Shown here piece after piece: positions 1 through 11,125 of a DNA stretch of 39,520 nt (the first letter of the stretch is position 1; every line of letters begins with the position of its first letter). The stretch is from the NCBI GenBank assembly GCA_025331435.1, contig JAIWNI010000165.1:1-39520 (forward strand). The letters are read 5' to 3'. The notes under the pieces are model-generated. The model did not search any database. It was given only the letters and a program-made list of their open reading frames with translations, and was not told where the DNA came from. Origin of the DNA: Choanephora cucurbitarum (Eukaryota > Mucoromycota > Mucoromycetes > Mucorales > Choanephoraceae). Both the position numbers and the translations under genes were made by a program.

Positions 1-187
1 AAGAGATAAACCAAGATAAACCAAAAGAGATAAATCAGAGAAAAGAGTGTAGTATAAACCAGAGAGTAGACCAAGGAGTAGACCAGAAAAGGAGATAAAA
101 AAAGAGTAAACCAAAGAGTAATAAACCAGAGAGTAATAAACCAGAGAGTAATAAACCAGAGAGTAATAAACCAGAGAGAAAACCAGT
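1..187. repeat. Purine-rich minisatellite, 15-bp unit
   Basis: Four perfect tandem copies of the 15-mer GAGTAATAAACCAGA lie at 116-175. They are flanked from base 1 to about 187 by degenerate versions built from GAGTA, GATAAA and ACCAGA blocks. The + strand is almost free of pyrimidines apart from the CC and T in each unit. The reverse strand stays open as a leucine/glycine/serine-repeat frame, but this follows from the 15-nt period and is not evidence of a gene. The array may extend left of the window. Confidence 0.85.
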
Positions 188-1341
188 AGAGAGATTTGTA
201 TATTTGAATAAGAGAACCCCTGTAATGAGCACCAAATATGTTACAGGACAAAGGATAGTTTTTGCAGTAACTTGTAAAAGAGAATCAAAGAGATATAACA
301 GAGCAATCAGGCAGCAAGGTTATATGTAATGAGCACCACGTTGTTTAGGTAACGAACCGTAAAGTAAAGTAAGATAAAAGAATTAGGAAATATAAAGAAG
401 AGATGTAATAAGAGAATACAATGATCTGTAATAAGTATCAAGGGAACTAATCAAATAAGTGGATTTAGGTAGTGAATATATGTCAAACTACAACCAAGTG
501 TAAAGTAAATAAGAGAGATATAAGTTAAGTTTATTGATAAGAAATGTTAAAGAGTTTATATAGTATTCTAAATGAAGTCATGTTGGACTTGCAAACTAAT
601 AATTTAAACAGTCAAGTTAATGAGTCATCATGTAATGGATTATTAATACATGTTCAAAAGTTCTAATCATTATGAATGGAAAGTTAGAGAAGGATTTTAA
701 TAATCTGTTGTATAATAACAGATCAAGAGGAGCTGTCAAATGAGTTGAATACAAATTAGGAAATACAGAGTTGGATTAAAAGCAGCGAAAAGAAGTCAGA
801 AAATAATTGAGTACTAGGGAATTTCCTGTGCGTAACATAGTTATTACGGGACAAAGAATACACTACAGCTCATAGGGAAAAAATTGAGTGTGTAAGAGTG
901 CGTAGATTTGAGTAAAAAAGTTCGTAAACACAGATTTCTCATTGGGACATCTGTCGTTGGTGACACTCAAAAAATTTGAGTAATTTACATCAAGGTGGTG
1001 TGTAAAAGTGTGGGATTCGAACATCTGTTACCATAAAGAGACGTACTTTAGCTAGTCAAAGGCTTTAGATTTTACGGAATGAGTATCTTCTGACCAATAA
1101 TATTCAATTCCGTATTTATTTCCGCGAATAGTGATACTCTGAAAGGCATTTGATGAGTAATATGATTCGTCAGAGGTTTAAAGAATGACCGGATATAGAA
1201 TATCCTTATATAGAAGGCTTATTTAGGATTGCTTATAATGAAAGCCCATTTGTTGGGATGGGCTAATGAAATGGATTTATTTTACAGAAATTGGAATTGG
1301 ATATTATGAATATATAAGTACATCCTTGACGCTTTTCCGGA
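188..1341. other. No gene seen; AT-rich DNA upstream of the LINE
   Basis: There is no coding signal in this interval. The first part continues the purine bias of the minisatellite. The 3' part may be the 5' untranslated region of the LINE that begins at 1342, but I see no target duplication or promoter motif that fixes the element's 5' end. Confidence 0.5.
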
Positions 1342-2736
1342 ATGATATTCTTCATGGTTCTTTCGCGTAAAAATCATTCCAGCCAATCGGGTGGCTTAGA
1401 CCCTTCGTCCGATGCTACTTCATCTCCTCCAACCCCTATACAACCGTACACCAACAACTCATCGACCCGACTTTGGTCGCAAGTCACTGCTAAACGAGTC
1501 CGCCAAGTACGCCATTCACTGATTCAACCTTCAACTGAAACAACGTCGACACCTCATAATGAGCCCTTGAAGAAAAAATCCAACATCTGGTGTTCAGGCA
1601 ATGGACCCAACAGCGTTTTCATAGACATGTCAGGAAGAAAAGAAGGTCGTGCCGAATTTTTACGTTTGGTTGCCGAGCAATATCCTACCCGTGTAGGAGT
1701 TCTCCTACAACAGGCAGGCAACCTACGTTTTGCAGAAATTAGTTTTGATGAAAGGGACACTCAAATGACTACTTTTATCGAAAAGGGACTCCGTTTAGAT
1801 GATGAGACTATTATTCTTTCTTGCAGAGCATTAGAGCGTGACATGGATATATTAAGTGTTCGATTTTCAAAGTTACCTTTGTTAAATGAGACAAAACTGC
1901 TCAGCGGGCTAAAGGATAATTTGAGTTCGTTCGGGAAAATTTTGGATCTAGGCTTATTGTCAGAACCCGAGACTAAGATCTATATGGGTCAGGGTTTTGC
2001 TATTCTTGATATATCTAAGAAAAATGGGGACCTTAGTCCTTTGACACATGTGATCCCTTGGAAAGATAACAAAGACCAAGCTTTTCATGCAGTTTGGAGC
2101 AAAATCCCCAAATACTGCAAGTATTGTCATGAGGAAGGCCATGCTGTCGCTGACTGTCCCACCCGTCAGAAGAGATTCTCTTGCTGGAATTGTGAAGAAA
2201 CAGGACATTTGGCTAAGAACTGCCCTCGCCGATCATCTTACACAAAGAAGGCAAAGGGCCTTGAGATCCCCCTCAAACCGTTTCTTTTTGAAGTCCCTAA
2301 GGTTGACGCTCAATCATCCAATGTATTAAAGACACACCCTATGAAAAGGAAGAGAGCTCACGAAGGTGGCGTGAGCTCTCAAATGGTACGCCCCCAGTTC
2401 GTGGAAAGCACCACAAAAGATACCTCATCTATTTTTCTTAAACCCACTACGGCAGACTCTATGTCGACTCCTTTGCAGTCTACAGATGCACCAACCCTCG
2501 AGGACTTCCCTGACACTCAAGAGTCGATTCGACCTAGCCAGTTAGACTCTCAACTTGCAGCAATTTGTGAGTTGGTCTCCCGAGAGCAGTCCGAGGTTAT
2601 TGATGATACCGACATGTATGATATTGGGCACGAAAAGACACAGGACTCTATGGATATAACTCTAGATTCCAGTACTGGTCACCCCCCTTCACCATCTTCG
2701 GATGGACAGGGTCAAACCTTCACAAATCAACAATAG
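1342..2736 (+). CDS. LINE ORF1, nucleic-acid-binding protein with two zinc knuckles
   Basis: This is an intact 464-residue frame. The N-terminal 70 residues are rich in Ser, Thr and Pro. A middle part of about 170 residues has the acidic, hydrophobic pattern of a gag-like or RRM-like ORF1 domain. Two consecutive CCHC knuckles follow near residues 258-295, CKYCHEEGHAVADC and CWNCEETGHLAKNC, both with perfect CX2CX4HX4C spacing. The tail of about 170 residues is polar and probably disordered. In LINEs, ORF1 coats the element RNA in the ribonucleoprotein. The frame ends in TAG at 2734-2736, and one base later an ATG (2738) begins ORF2. An alternative ORF2 ATG at 2702 overlaps ORF1. Unlike ORF2, ORF1 has no breaks. 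Confidence 0.85.
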   Translation: MIFFMVLSRKNHSSQSGGLDPSSDATSSPPTPIQPYTNNSSTRLWSQVTAKRVRQVRHSLIQPSTETTSTPHNEPLKKKSNIWCSGNGPNSVFIDMSGRKEGRAEFLRLVAEQYPTRVGVLLQQAGNLRFAEISFDERDTQMTTFIEKGLRLDDETIILSCRALERDMDILSVRFSKLPLLNETKLLSGLKDNLSSFGKILDLGLLSEPETKIYMGQGFAILDISKKNGDLSPLTHVIPWKDNKDQAFHAVWSKIPKYCKYCHEEGHAVADCPTRQKRFSCWNCEETGHLAKNCPRRSSYTKKAKGLEIPLKPFLFEVPKVDAQSSNVLKTHPMKRKRAHEGGVSSQMVRPQFVESTTKDTSSIFLKPTTADSMSTPLQSTDAPTLEDFPDTQESIRPSQLDSQLAAICELVSREQSEVIDDTDMYDIGHEKTQDSMDITLDSSTGHPPSPSSDGQGQTFTNQQ

Positions 2737-2737
2737 T

Positions 2738-5700
2738 ATGAGTAGTAGAGACCAGCTATTACTCCACTTCGCCTCGCTGAACTGTAACAGCCTGGTGAAG
2801 TCAAACAACCCCCAAAAACAGTCTGATTTTATCCGCCACCTCCGTTCCTTCAATTTCGACATTCTAACACTTCAGGAAACACATGTTTCATCTGAGGCCC
2901 ATCATCTCTTCCACGTACAATTTCAAGCATTTCAAGCTCTATGAACCCCCCATTGCGGGGTGGTCTCCTTCTCACCCATGTTCCCTCTATCTGCTGATTT
3001 ACTTCCTGATCTCGACAGAGTTATTCTCACCAAAGTCTGCTCGCCAGACAATCTCTACTCACCTTTTTACATCGCTGTCGTCTACGCCCCTGCCAATTCG
3101 GATAGGGATAGGCGCAATTTCTTCACTAATCTTGCTGCCCGACTCCAGTCGGCGGATTTAGATCTCGATCTAGACCGTCTACTGATAATGGGAGATTTCA
3201 ACTACTCATATCAACGTCCATCTTTGGGTACTCACACATCTTTGGACTGGATATCCTTTCTGGACACACACTGCCTCAACGCCTTGTCGCTGAATGATCT
3301 TCATACGCTCCCCACCTTTGAACGGAATACGGACATCACGTCTACCATTGATTACATGTTTGTCAGTAAACCGCTACAAACGTCCCTTGTCGCAACTAAA
3401 CTAGAGCTTACCAACCGCAAATGGACAGACCACCTGTTGTTATCGGCTAAATTAGCATTAGCCTCCACTCCAACTGGTCCGGGTCTATGGAGAGCTAATC
3501 CTAAATTTCTGCAGACGCCTGAATATCACCACCAACTTACGAAGTCCATCCCTTCCATCCTGCAGGAGGCTCAAAAGCGCTGCCAGACATCGCAGGAACA
3601 GTGGGAATATGTAAAAAGCCGACTCAAACGGGTGACAAAATTCTTTGGGGTTCGACAGTCTAATGCGCGCAAAGCCAGACTCAAAGAACTACAATCCTTT
3701 CGCAATAACTTCCTGAGGACCAAGCCCTCTGCGGAAGAGCGTTTGCGAGTTCTTCCGGGTTTGGACCAGGAAATTGCTGATCTCAATCAGAAGAATGTCG
3801 ATAACCTGGCGCTACGAGCAGGCCAGCGATGGCGTGATCAGGGCGAGGCGCCTGTGAGGTTCTTAAAAGGTTGTATCCAGAAACGTCAAACAACGGAACG
3901 GATCACCGCTCTACGAGACACTACGGAGGCACAGCTTCGTAGTGATCATCAGTCTATGCTGCAGTCAGCTGCTTCATTCTATCGTCAATTATATACGCCA
4001 GATCCTGTAACAGATTCTCGAATCGACGTCTATCTTCAAGAGGTTGAACACATGCCACGATTAGGACCTACCGATCACGACTCGTTGTTAGCGCCCATAT
4101 CTCTTGAGGAGATATTGGCTGTCACGCGTAAAGTCGTATCGAAACAGAGTAGCCCTGGTTCCGATGGATTTGGTTATGCATTCCTTTATCATCTATTTCG
4201 GTTCCCTCCTCTTCAGGAATTGGTTGTTCGGATTTTCAATGACGCATTGCTTCAGCAGGTGTTTCCCCTCTTGGAGGGATATCCGAGTTCGTCTCTTGCT
4301 TAAAAAAGGGGATCTCACACTCCTGAGGAACTGGCGTCCAATATCTCTCATCAATTGTGACAGCAAAATCTTTACGCGTATTCTCAACTCACGCATTAAA
4401 TATCTGTCGACTAGCATCATCACTCCTTTTCAGACTGGCTTTATGCCTGGTCGCTTTATCGCTACTAACGGCCTACTTATCAACATGGTCATGGAGCACG
4501 CTCGTCGCACCCACCGTGGCGACATTGCAGTGCTGCTGGATCAAGAAAAAGCCTATGACCGTGTCCACTCTTCGTACCTCCGCCGTACCCTACTCCACAT
4601 GAACTTCCCTCTGTCTCTAGTGAACTGTCTTGTGTGCCTCTTCTTTGGCAATCGGGTAAAGGTGAATGTCAACGGCCATTTCTCAGAAGAAGTGGACCAG
4701 CAGCGAGGACTACGTCAAGGCGATCCCCTCTCTCCGCTCTTGTTCAACTTCGCCTTGGAACCTCTTCTGCAACACTTCCTGCACGATCCTTCCTTTACCG
4801 GCTATCTTTTCGATAGTACGCCTATGCCAGCACCCACTCTAGCCATGCCTCCTGTCCCACCCCTTCGGATTTTGGCGTATGCTGATGACGTCTGTGTTTT
4901 CTTGTCCTCTGCGCAGGATCTCGTCCGTCTGCAACATCACCTCTCCCACTATGGCCAGGTTTCCAACGCAAAAATCAATATTGAAAAGACCGAAGTTGTT
5001 TCGCTGAGCGGTCAACCGTCCTCTTTTTGGCAGCCTCTCTTGCAGGAGCATAGTATTAGCAGTTGGCATGACAGGACCTCTCCCAAAGCGGTCCGTTATT
5101 TAGGTTTTCCTTTGATCAGCTCTCTCGCGCAAAGGCACCTAGTGGAGAAGACTCTTTTAGATTCCATCAGTTCAATCTGCTCAGCATTCGCTCAGCGTAA
5201 TCTCTCCCTGCGTGGAAAGGCGGTCGTCGTGAATTCGGTCATCCTCTGTAAATTATGGCATGTCCTTCGGGTCATTGCCCTGCCTCAGTCCTTCTTTCGC
5301 AGAGTCCGTTCGGTTATAGGACGTTTCATTAATCAAGGTGTCAAGCCTATCTTCCGGTACAATGTACTTTGTCGCAGTGTGTTGGATGGAGGCTTAGGCG
5401 TTTTGGACCCATATGTTCAACAGGGAAGCCTTTTTGTCCGCTGGCTGCGGGAATTCTATCGCCCCCGTGGTGCCTCTCTTCTCAGAGACCTCTTACATTA
5501 CCACATTGGTCGACTCTTCTCCCACAGTTCGCCACCCACTCTGACCTGTGCATATGATTCTTTCAGAAAACCGCGTAACCTCACCTACGGTCATTTTATG
5601 CATGCCTTCTTTAACTTCCTCGACAGGTATATGGGCTTACCCCTCACATCCATCCCAGAGCTCTGTAATATCACAACTCTCCTTGAACTGCCGCTTAGTG

Positions 5701-6500
5701 TGTGTTTCTCTACAGTACCTGAAAACCATTGGACACTCATTCGACGCCCTCAAACCCTGCTCATTCGCCACTTCTTCAAGGTTGATACGCAGCGTCGTTG
5801 CTTTCGCCCACTTCACCCTACGGATGACCCACCCTTTCGCATCTTGAGTGGCAAACTTCGCCGTGATTTACTCTCCAATACGATCTAAATGGTACCACGT
5901 CTACTGGAAGCCATTCTGGCTGTCCCTCCTGACCCTTGTGAACCCATTGACTTTGCACCTTTTGAGAATCTCTATCAGTCTGCCCCGTTCTGGTATGATT
6001 TCTCAAACAAAGGATTTTGATCTTCTCTCGCAACAACCACCCTCCCAGCTACAGAGAGCCCTGTCTCGACAGACTGCTGGAAATCCTTCTGGTCCACTCC
6101 CATGCTCCCCGAATGTCGGTCTCATTGGTTTCGAGTTCTCTATAACAAAATACATTGTCAAAAGTCAATTGCCCTCTTTCGCCCAGAGGTTAATGCAGCC
6201 TGCTCTTTTTGTGCAGCACCTTCAGAGTCAACCGAGCACCTGCTGGTCAAGTGTCCAGCCAAAATGCTCCTATGGAAACTAGTACTGCGCACCCATTTCC
6301 CCTATTTGGAGTTCCAGTCTGATCACCTCGTCTCTGCTCTGTGGACCCTTTGGACCCCGGACTATGTTCCCTCTACGCCTTTCCGCCTTCTCTGTGCTGC
6401 TACCCTTCGCGCTATATGGGTGTCCCACTGGGCGTTCATTCGTCAAGGAACACCTTTCTCAGAAAAAACAGTTTTATCGAAGATAAAGCGATTATATTAA
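2738..6500 (+). pseudogene. LINE ORF2: APE endonuclease, reverse transcriptase, C-terminal CCHC; disrupted
   Basis: The endonuclease spans about 2750-3460, with LNCNSL, LQETH, VYAPANSDRD, GDFNYS, STIDYMFVS and WTDHLLLSAKL carrying the Asn, Glu, Asp and His residues of the APE fold. The reverse transcriptase runs about 4100-5200: LLDQEKAYDRV (motif A), RGLRQGDPLSPLLFN (motif B) and YADD at 4878-4889. A late CX2CX7HX4C motif (CSFCAAPSESTEHLLVKC) lies near 6207-6260. Breaks are a TGA at 2942-2944 where a Trp is likely (TPHCGVVSF follows), a frameshift at about 4262-4272 from frame 2 to frame 3, TAA at 5886-5888 and TGA at 6018-6020, both inside continuing homology. The last stop is at 6498-6500. 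Such a protein would nick target DNA and prime reverse transcription there; this copy cannot. Confidence 0.9.
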
Positions 6501-9500
6501 TTTATTTCAATATCTAAGCACACCGCTCTCATGACGTGTGACTTATCTCAATTATTAATAAACTAATAATTCTACACAAAAGAAAAATGATATTCTTCTC
6601 GATGGTTTAGAGATTTCCTTTGATAAATTCATATAAAAGCACATCGCAATCACAATAAAAGTGTACAGCAAACAGTCAATGCATGGAATTAAGTATTTGT
6701 TTAGATTGACCATTGATGGATTGATCATGATAGCGAATAAAGTTGTGACTAACCATAAAGGATACAGAATTAAATTGAGAGCTATGTCTAAGTGGATGCC
6801 TTACACGAACGAAATTAAAGCTTCAACGCCGATTTGATATTTCTTCTTTTAAGGAATAAAGACCTTGAAGTCAGAGAACAGAGCATACACCGCGGCGTAT
6901 GGGATTTGCGATCGCATACGATTTTTTTTGCGAAACAATAGCAGTGAAAGTCCGACAAAACACTAACGGTTTTTTATGCGAAGGCAAACGAAAGACGTTT
7001 GCGCTCGCAAATATATTTTGCGAAGGCTTAAATGGTTACACCAAACGGCCGTTTATCCAGAATGCTCACAGCCTGTACTTTCTGACAGCATAGTGGAGAT
7101 GATTGAGTAAGTTTTCGATGCAAATCTGTGTTTAGAGCGTACTGATTAAGCCTTAAGGAACAAATAAGATCTCTTTAGAGGCTCACGTCATTAGAATATA
7201 TGTTAATACAATTGGTGGTTACAGGCAAATTAGAGCTCTTTATTTCATTAAATGTAGATCCCGTATATACTATAAATGGACAGGTCTTTATATTCATGCA
7301 TCCATTTTGGGGTGCTTCATGGTTCATACATTGAATTCCTTGTATCAATACTACTATAGGCATAGAATACAGAAAAGAGACCTTAAGTTTGCCAATAGCG
7401 GCACAAATGAGTACAGAAGACTTGAAAATAAGGGTAATGGCTTTTGCCAAACTACAGAATCTTCAAAACCGGTTTGCAAATAAATTTGGGCGGCTTGAGC
7501 GGTCACAGTTCTCTTTCTTTCTTGTGATTTTTCTTTGAGCATCTTCATTCCAAAAGAACAACCAAAGTGTAGCAGTTCTCACTCATCAAATAGAAGAGAC
7601 ACCACCATGAATTAGACCGGTAGCCAAGAATTAGCAGTTGCCTGTAAAGATTAGAGAGAAGAGTAAATATCAGTTTGCTTCTAGTAATTTTATAGTCAGT
7701 GAACTGTGGTGTATTTCTTACCACTGGCAACCTATTCTTGTTTACATGGTTCATCTTTACTCGGATCGTATTGACAGGCAACAATAGCAGTTAGCACGAG
7801 AGGAAATCACCAAAGGAAAACTTGCAGACACGTTCAAGTCATTAGATTCAAGAGTTTGGAGTTGTTAACATGAAAACCCGTAATGCTAACAGTTGACCGG
7901 AGCACTATGAAATATCAGCAACACACGAAAATGAATAGAGTAAAGGTATCACTAGTATAGTGAATTTGGGTTATCAAGTGAAGGAACAAATGCAGCGGAT
8001 AAACTTCAAGGTAAGCAAAATGCGTTTAAATCACATAGCTGGCAATCAAGTGGCCTGATGGAAGCACTTTTCATTCACGAGTCCATGGGTATTTCAGGAT
8101 TTTGAGGATGGATTATGCAGAAAAGTAAAGGTACACCAAGCTCATGTAGATGAGTAGCCAACTGAAGCGATAGAACAGAAGAAGTGATGCAAAAGGAAGA
8201 CATCTACAACGATAGGAACTAATTTCATAAAGCAATCTTGTACACATCAAGTCGAGAATCAGTCTATAAAAAAATGGTAATTGAAGAAGATACGTATTAG
8301 ATAAGAAGTTCAAAAGGCTTTTAGGAAGAGAATTTAAACAAAGTCAGAGGGAAAGCAATAGTACATAGTCACTGCAATGGGCATCAGAGGAAGCAGCTGG
8401 TGGTCATTTAAAGCTGGCTGGTAACCAGTCAAAGAAGGGCAGTAGACTGAACACTGGTTTAGAAAGCCAGTTACAGACAGTGGGTAGAGTACAAATGCTT
8501 CAAGAAGAAGAACGTATCTGCATTTGAGATGTTACCATAGAGTAAAACGAGATAAGTTAGTTTATAAAGTTCATCCGTAGCATAGATGATATACAAAAGC
8601 CAAGATCAATTTTAAGATAAAGCATAATGCGCATAACCATTCCGTCGTAGTTTGATGGCTTCAATAAATGATACAATAAATCCATTAAAACTATTCTTTG
8701 CTTTTGATAGTTTGATTCATTTTTTTGCTGTGCATTAAGGTAGAAAGAAAAGAAATGAATAATGGGGGAATGGGAAAAATCAGCATGCATATAATAGGTT
8801 TCAAGCACAGATGGGAAGAAAATATGAGAACTCGCCAATAATAAGAGGCCAGAGAAAGTAAAAGTAGACTAACCACTTGAAACTGCATGAATCTTTTAGT
8901 AATGAAAAGGTCTGGTAAGCATTATAAAAGGTATGTTATTATGTATTAAAGAAAATACATGCCCTTCGAAGCAAGAGTAATGCTATTCGAAGAGTAATTA
9001 GTTTACTCTTTGGATGAAAGGTACAAAAAATGGGTAAAAATCTGATCATGTAAAAAGAATTTCATATCACAAACCAACAAAAAGCATGTAGATTATGTTT
9101 ATTGATTGTAATGCACTATCAAAGTGTAAATAGAGACTGAAGACAAGTTACAAGTATAATGGAATTACTTGGATCAAGATCAAGAAGATGAAGCAGACTC
9201 TTTAGCCATGCCGTTTTATGCCCTCGCAGTATAATCAGCATCGCCAATAAATAATTGAAAAGTTGTGTGTTAAGTCTGTTTGGAATGCTTCTTAGAGATG
9301 AGATGAAAGCAGTTAGGCAATTTGGTTTGACGGCATCCAGATAGTACTTCGGGCCTGACAAAGCATAAGCAACTTTTCTTAGCTCATTGTCTTTAATCCG
9401 ACTGCTGAAATATAGTCAACTCGTTGTTTATTTTACATTCGTTTCTATGGAGACATCACTACTGCTCGCAGATAAAGGTCTCATGATTGCAATACTTTCT

Positions 9501-10583
9501 CCTTGATAGATCCATTGTAAGTGAACTTCCAAAACGTCCGAAAAATATTAATGCATTCTACAGCCACATAATTGTAATAAAGTGAAATTCAATGGAAGGA
9601 GCTATCTGATATATCCAGCAATTCGATTGAAGTCAGTCGATCTAGTGATTAAATTGACAATCACAGACAAATCTGATACCAACATGATGTCTCGTTTGTA
9701 TACTATAAAATCAGCTAATCTCATTCGGTAGTTGTCATGATGAATAAAAGTAATAATAGGTAACCGTACCTCGATAGACACCAAGTTTTTTTATAATTTG
9801 ATAAACATGCATATGTTAATGTCGTTGATCCGTCAAGTATCGAATATAATGCTCATTCCTAAACGGGTTATAGGTGTTAACAAGTTAGATTATCTTTTTC
9901 GGGACACAGACATGCTTAAGTTTTTACCTTGTTTATATAAATTATATAATAAGTTATCAATTGCTTGAGTCTTTTGAGACAAGTTAAGGCAACATCGATT
10001 GCTATACGACGTTTACATAGTATAGCAACATACATTTTGAACTTGTTTCAAACGATCAGAATTGTCTCCAAGATTCACATTAAATAAGAATAAAAACAGT
10101 TATACCATCGTTTAGCAAATTTACTTCTAGGATTCATACCTCCCAACAATCCCAAGTTCGGTAGTAGACGTGCATACATGAACAACAATTCAAGAATATC
10201 GAGCTGGAATATGTTTTATGACTTTAGCGCTTAGAAGAGTAAAGCAAAAGTTGAAGAATTTAGTACGTGTCCAACTCGATTACTAAAACTGTTGTAACAT
10301 AGGGTGGCATGGTTGTATTTTAGCTGCTTTCGATAAAGATAAAAATAAGAAGATGGAAAATAAAATACAAAAGAAAAAAGGGAAAAAATAGATTCCATTC
10401 GTTCACAGCCTAGCCTCTTCTTTTAAACTTCATCAATCAGATGTTACACATCAGGAAGAAAAAGATCATCTTTTTTTAATCCACCACCCCACCCTTTATT
10501 AAATCTTTTTTCTTCTTCAATTTCTATTTTTCGTGATATAATACATACAGTTTATTCAATTACATGTAACGTAACTCGCCATA
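6501..10583. other. About 4 kb without a supportable gene
   Basis: Only short open frames on the minus strand occur (for example at 7175-7450, 7354-7548, 7545-7784 and 8557-8838). None has a recognisable domain, consistent splice sites or linked frames. A compact cluster of TGCGA/TCGCA pentamers lies at 6891-7026 and is listed separately. The rest is AT-rich intergenic sequence or unrecognisably old mobile DNA. Confidence 0.5.
6891..7026. other. Cluster of TGCGA/TCGCA words and short palindromes
   Basis: Within about 135 bp the pentamer TGCGA or its complement occurs repeatedly: TTGCGATCGCATACG, TTGCGAAAC, ATGCGAAGG, TTTGCGCTCGCAAA and TTGCGAAGG. TGCGATCGCA is a perfect 10-bp palindrome. CGTATG and CATACG bracket it as an inverted repeat, and TTTGCG/CGCAAA form another. 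The block is richer in CpG than its AT-rich surroundings. No gene is attached, so a regulatory or protein-binding role is only a guess. Confidence 0.35.
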
Positions 10584-10830
10584 TCATCTACCTTCAGAAA
10601 ACTGAAAATACTTTGCGTCAGGCCAAATCAATTTGAAATGACTTTCGTTAGTGTCAAATCTAACCAAGCTTGCAATCGTAATGATATGGGTAAGGTCACA
10701 CTCCATCAACTTCTTATGTTCAGAGTCTAAAAATAATACAGTAGTAGGAACACCGAAGTGGTCGAGAGTTGTCCTTTTAGCAGCCTCGATCACTGCCAAA
10801 AAATGTGTCTGACCACCGTGTCTATGTATC

Positions 10831-10835
10831 ATGTA
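10831..10835. repeat. Target site duplication ATGTA (left)
   Basis: The five bases next to the left LTR are ATGTA, the same as the five after the right LTR at 16738-16742. Five base pairs is the usual duplication made by Ty3/gypsy integrases. Confidence 0.95.
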
Positions 10836-11071
10836 TGTGGGATTAAGGCTTAGTGATAACTTAGAACTTAATACAACTCAAACTTAAGAATATGCAAGAA
10901 TAAAAATCAAAGAATGATGAGTCTCTGTTTTTATCCTTTTATTAAAGTGTGAGGAAGAGCTCATTAAAGAAAGCAAAAAAGAAAAAATTATATTGGAACA
11001 AGTCGGAGAGTGAATCCTTTGAAAGGTAGTCTCATACGAAAAGTAGAGTATGTGATAAGTCAAATACGACA
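10836..11071 (-). repeat. 3' LTR of the nested gypsy element
   Basis: In element orientation this LTR begins TGTCGTATTTGAC and ends AATCCCACA. It carries an AATAAA polyadenylation-like signal (10938-10943 on the complement) and an AATATAAT TATA-like stretch upstream of it in the element's direction. It matches 16502-16737 over its full length. Confidence 0.95.
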
Positions 11072-11083
11072 TTGCCCCCCTCC
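11072..11083 (-). promoter_or_regulatory. Polypurine tract for plus-strand priming
   Basis: The minus strand reads GGAGGGGGGCAA directly before the TGTC start of the 3' LTR. This is the position and composition of the polypurine tract from which Ty3/gypsy plus-strand DNA is primed. Confidence 0.85.
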
Positions 11084-11125
11084 AGGATGAGGTTACCTGG
11101 AAGAGGAAAATATAAGGTAGAGATT

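Larger units (their letters stand above)
1342..6500 (+). mobile_element. Non-LTR retrotransposon (LINE), degenerate
   Basis: Two adjacent open reading frames show the standard two-ORF LINE order: an RNA-binding ORF1 with CCHC knuckles, then ORF2 with an apurinic-type endonuclease, a reverse transcriptase and a C-terminal CCHC motif. There are no LTRs. The element is inactive as it stands: ORF2 has three nonsense codons and a frameshift. An AATAAA at about 6556 follows the last stop, but there is no clear poly(A) tail or target duplication, so only the coding part is delimited. The APE endonuclease plus CX2CX7HX4C tail fits the L1/Tx1-like or I/Jockey-like groups; the clade is not resolved. 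Confidence 0.9.

Noticed and set aside
1..187. Possible CRISPR array
   Set aside because: The units are directly adjacent with no unique spacers, and the context is eukaryotic.
35..235. Leucine/glycine-repeat open frame on the minus strand
   Set aside because: It is the translation of a 15-bp minisatellite, whose period is a multiple of three and therefore stays open by default.
1008..1080. tRNA-like sequence on the minus strand (TGTTCGAATCCCA B-box-like)
   Set aside because: The T stem does not pair, the D arm is poor and there is no matching acceptor stem.
7175..7784. Three adjacent short minus-strand frames, possible exons of one gene
   Set aside because: There is no recognisable domain, no in-phase GT-AG pairs linking them, and composition does not differ from background.
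8400..8500. CTGG/CCAG words suggesting a repeat
   Set aside because: Spacing is irregular and no stem longer than a few base pairs forms.
10884..11072. Short frames inside the LTRs, repeated at 16550-16738
   Set aside because: The same frame in both LTRs is explained by their identity; there is no start context or similarity to a known protein.
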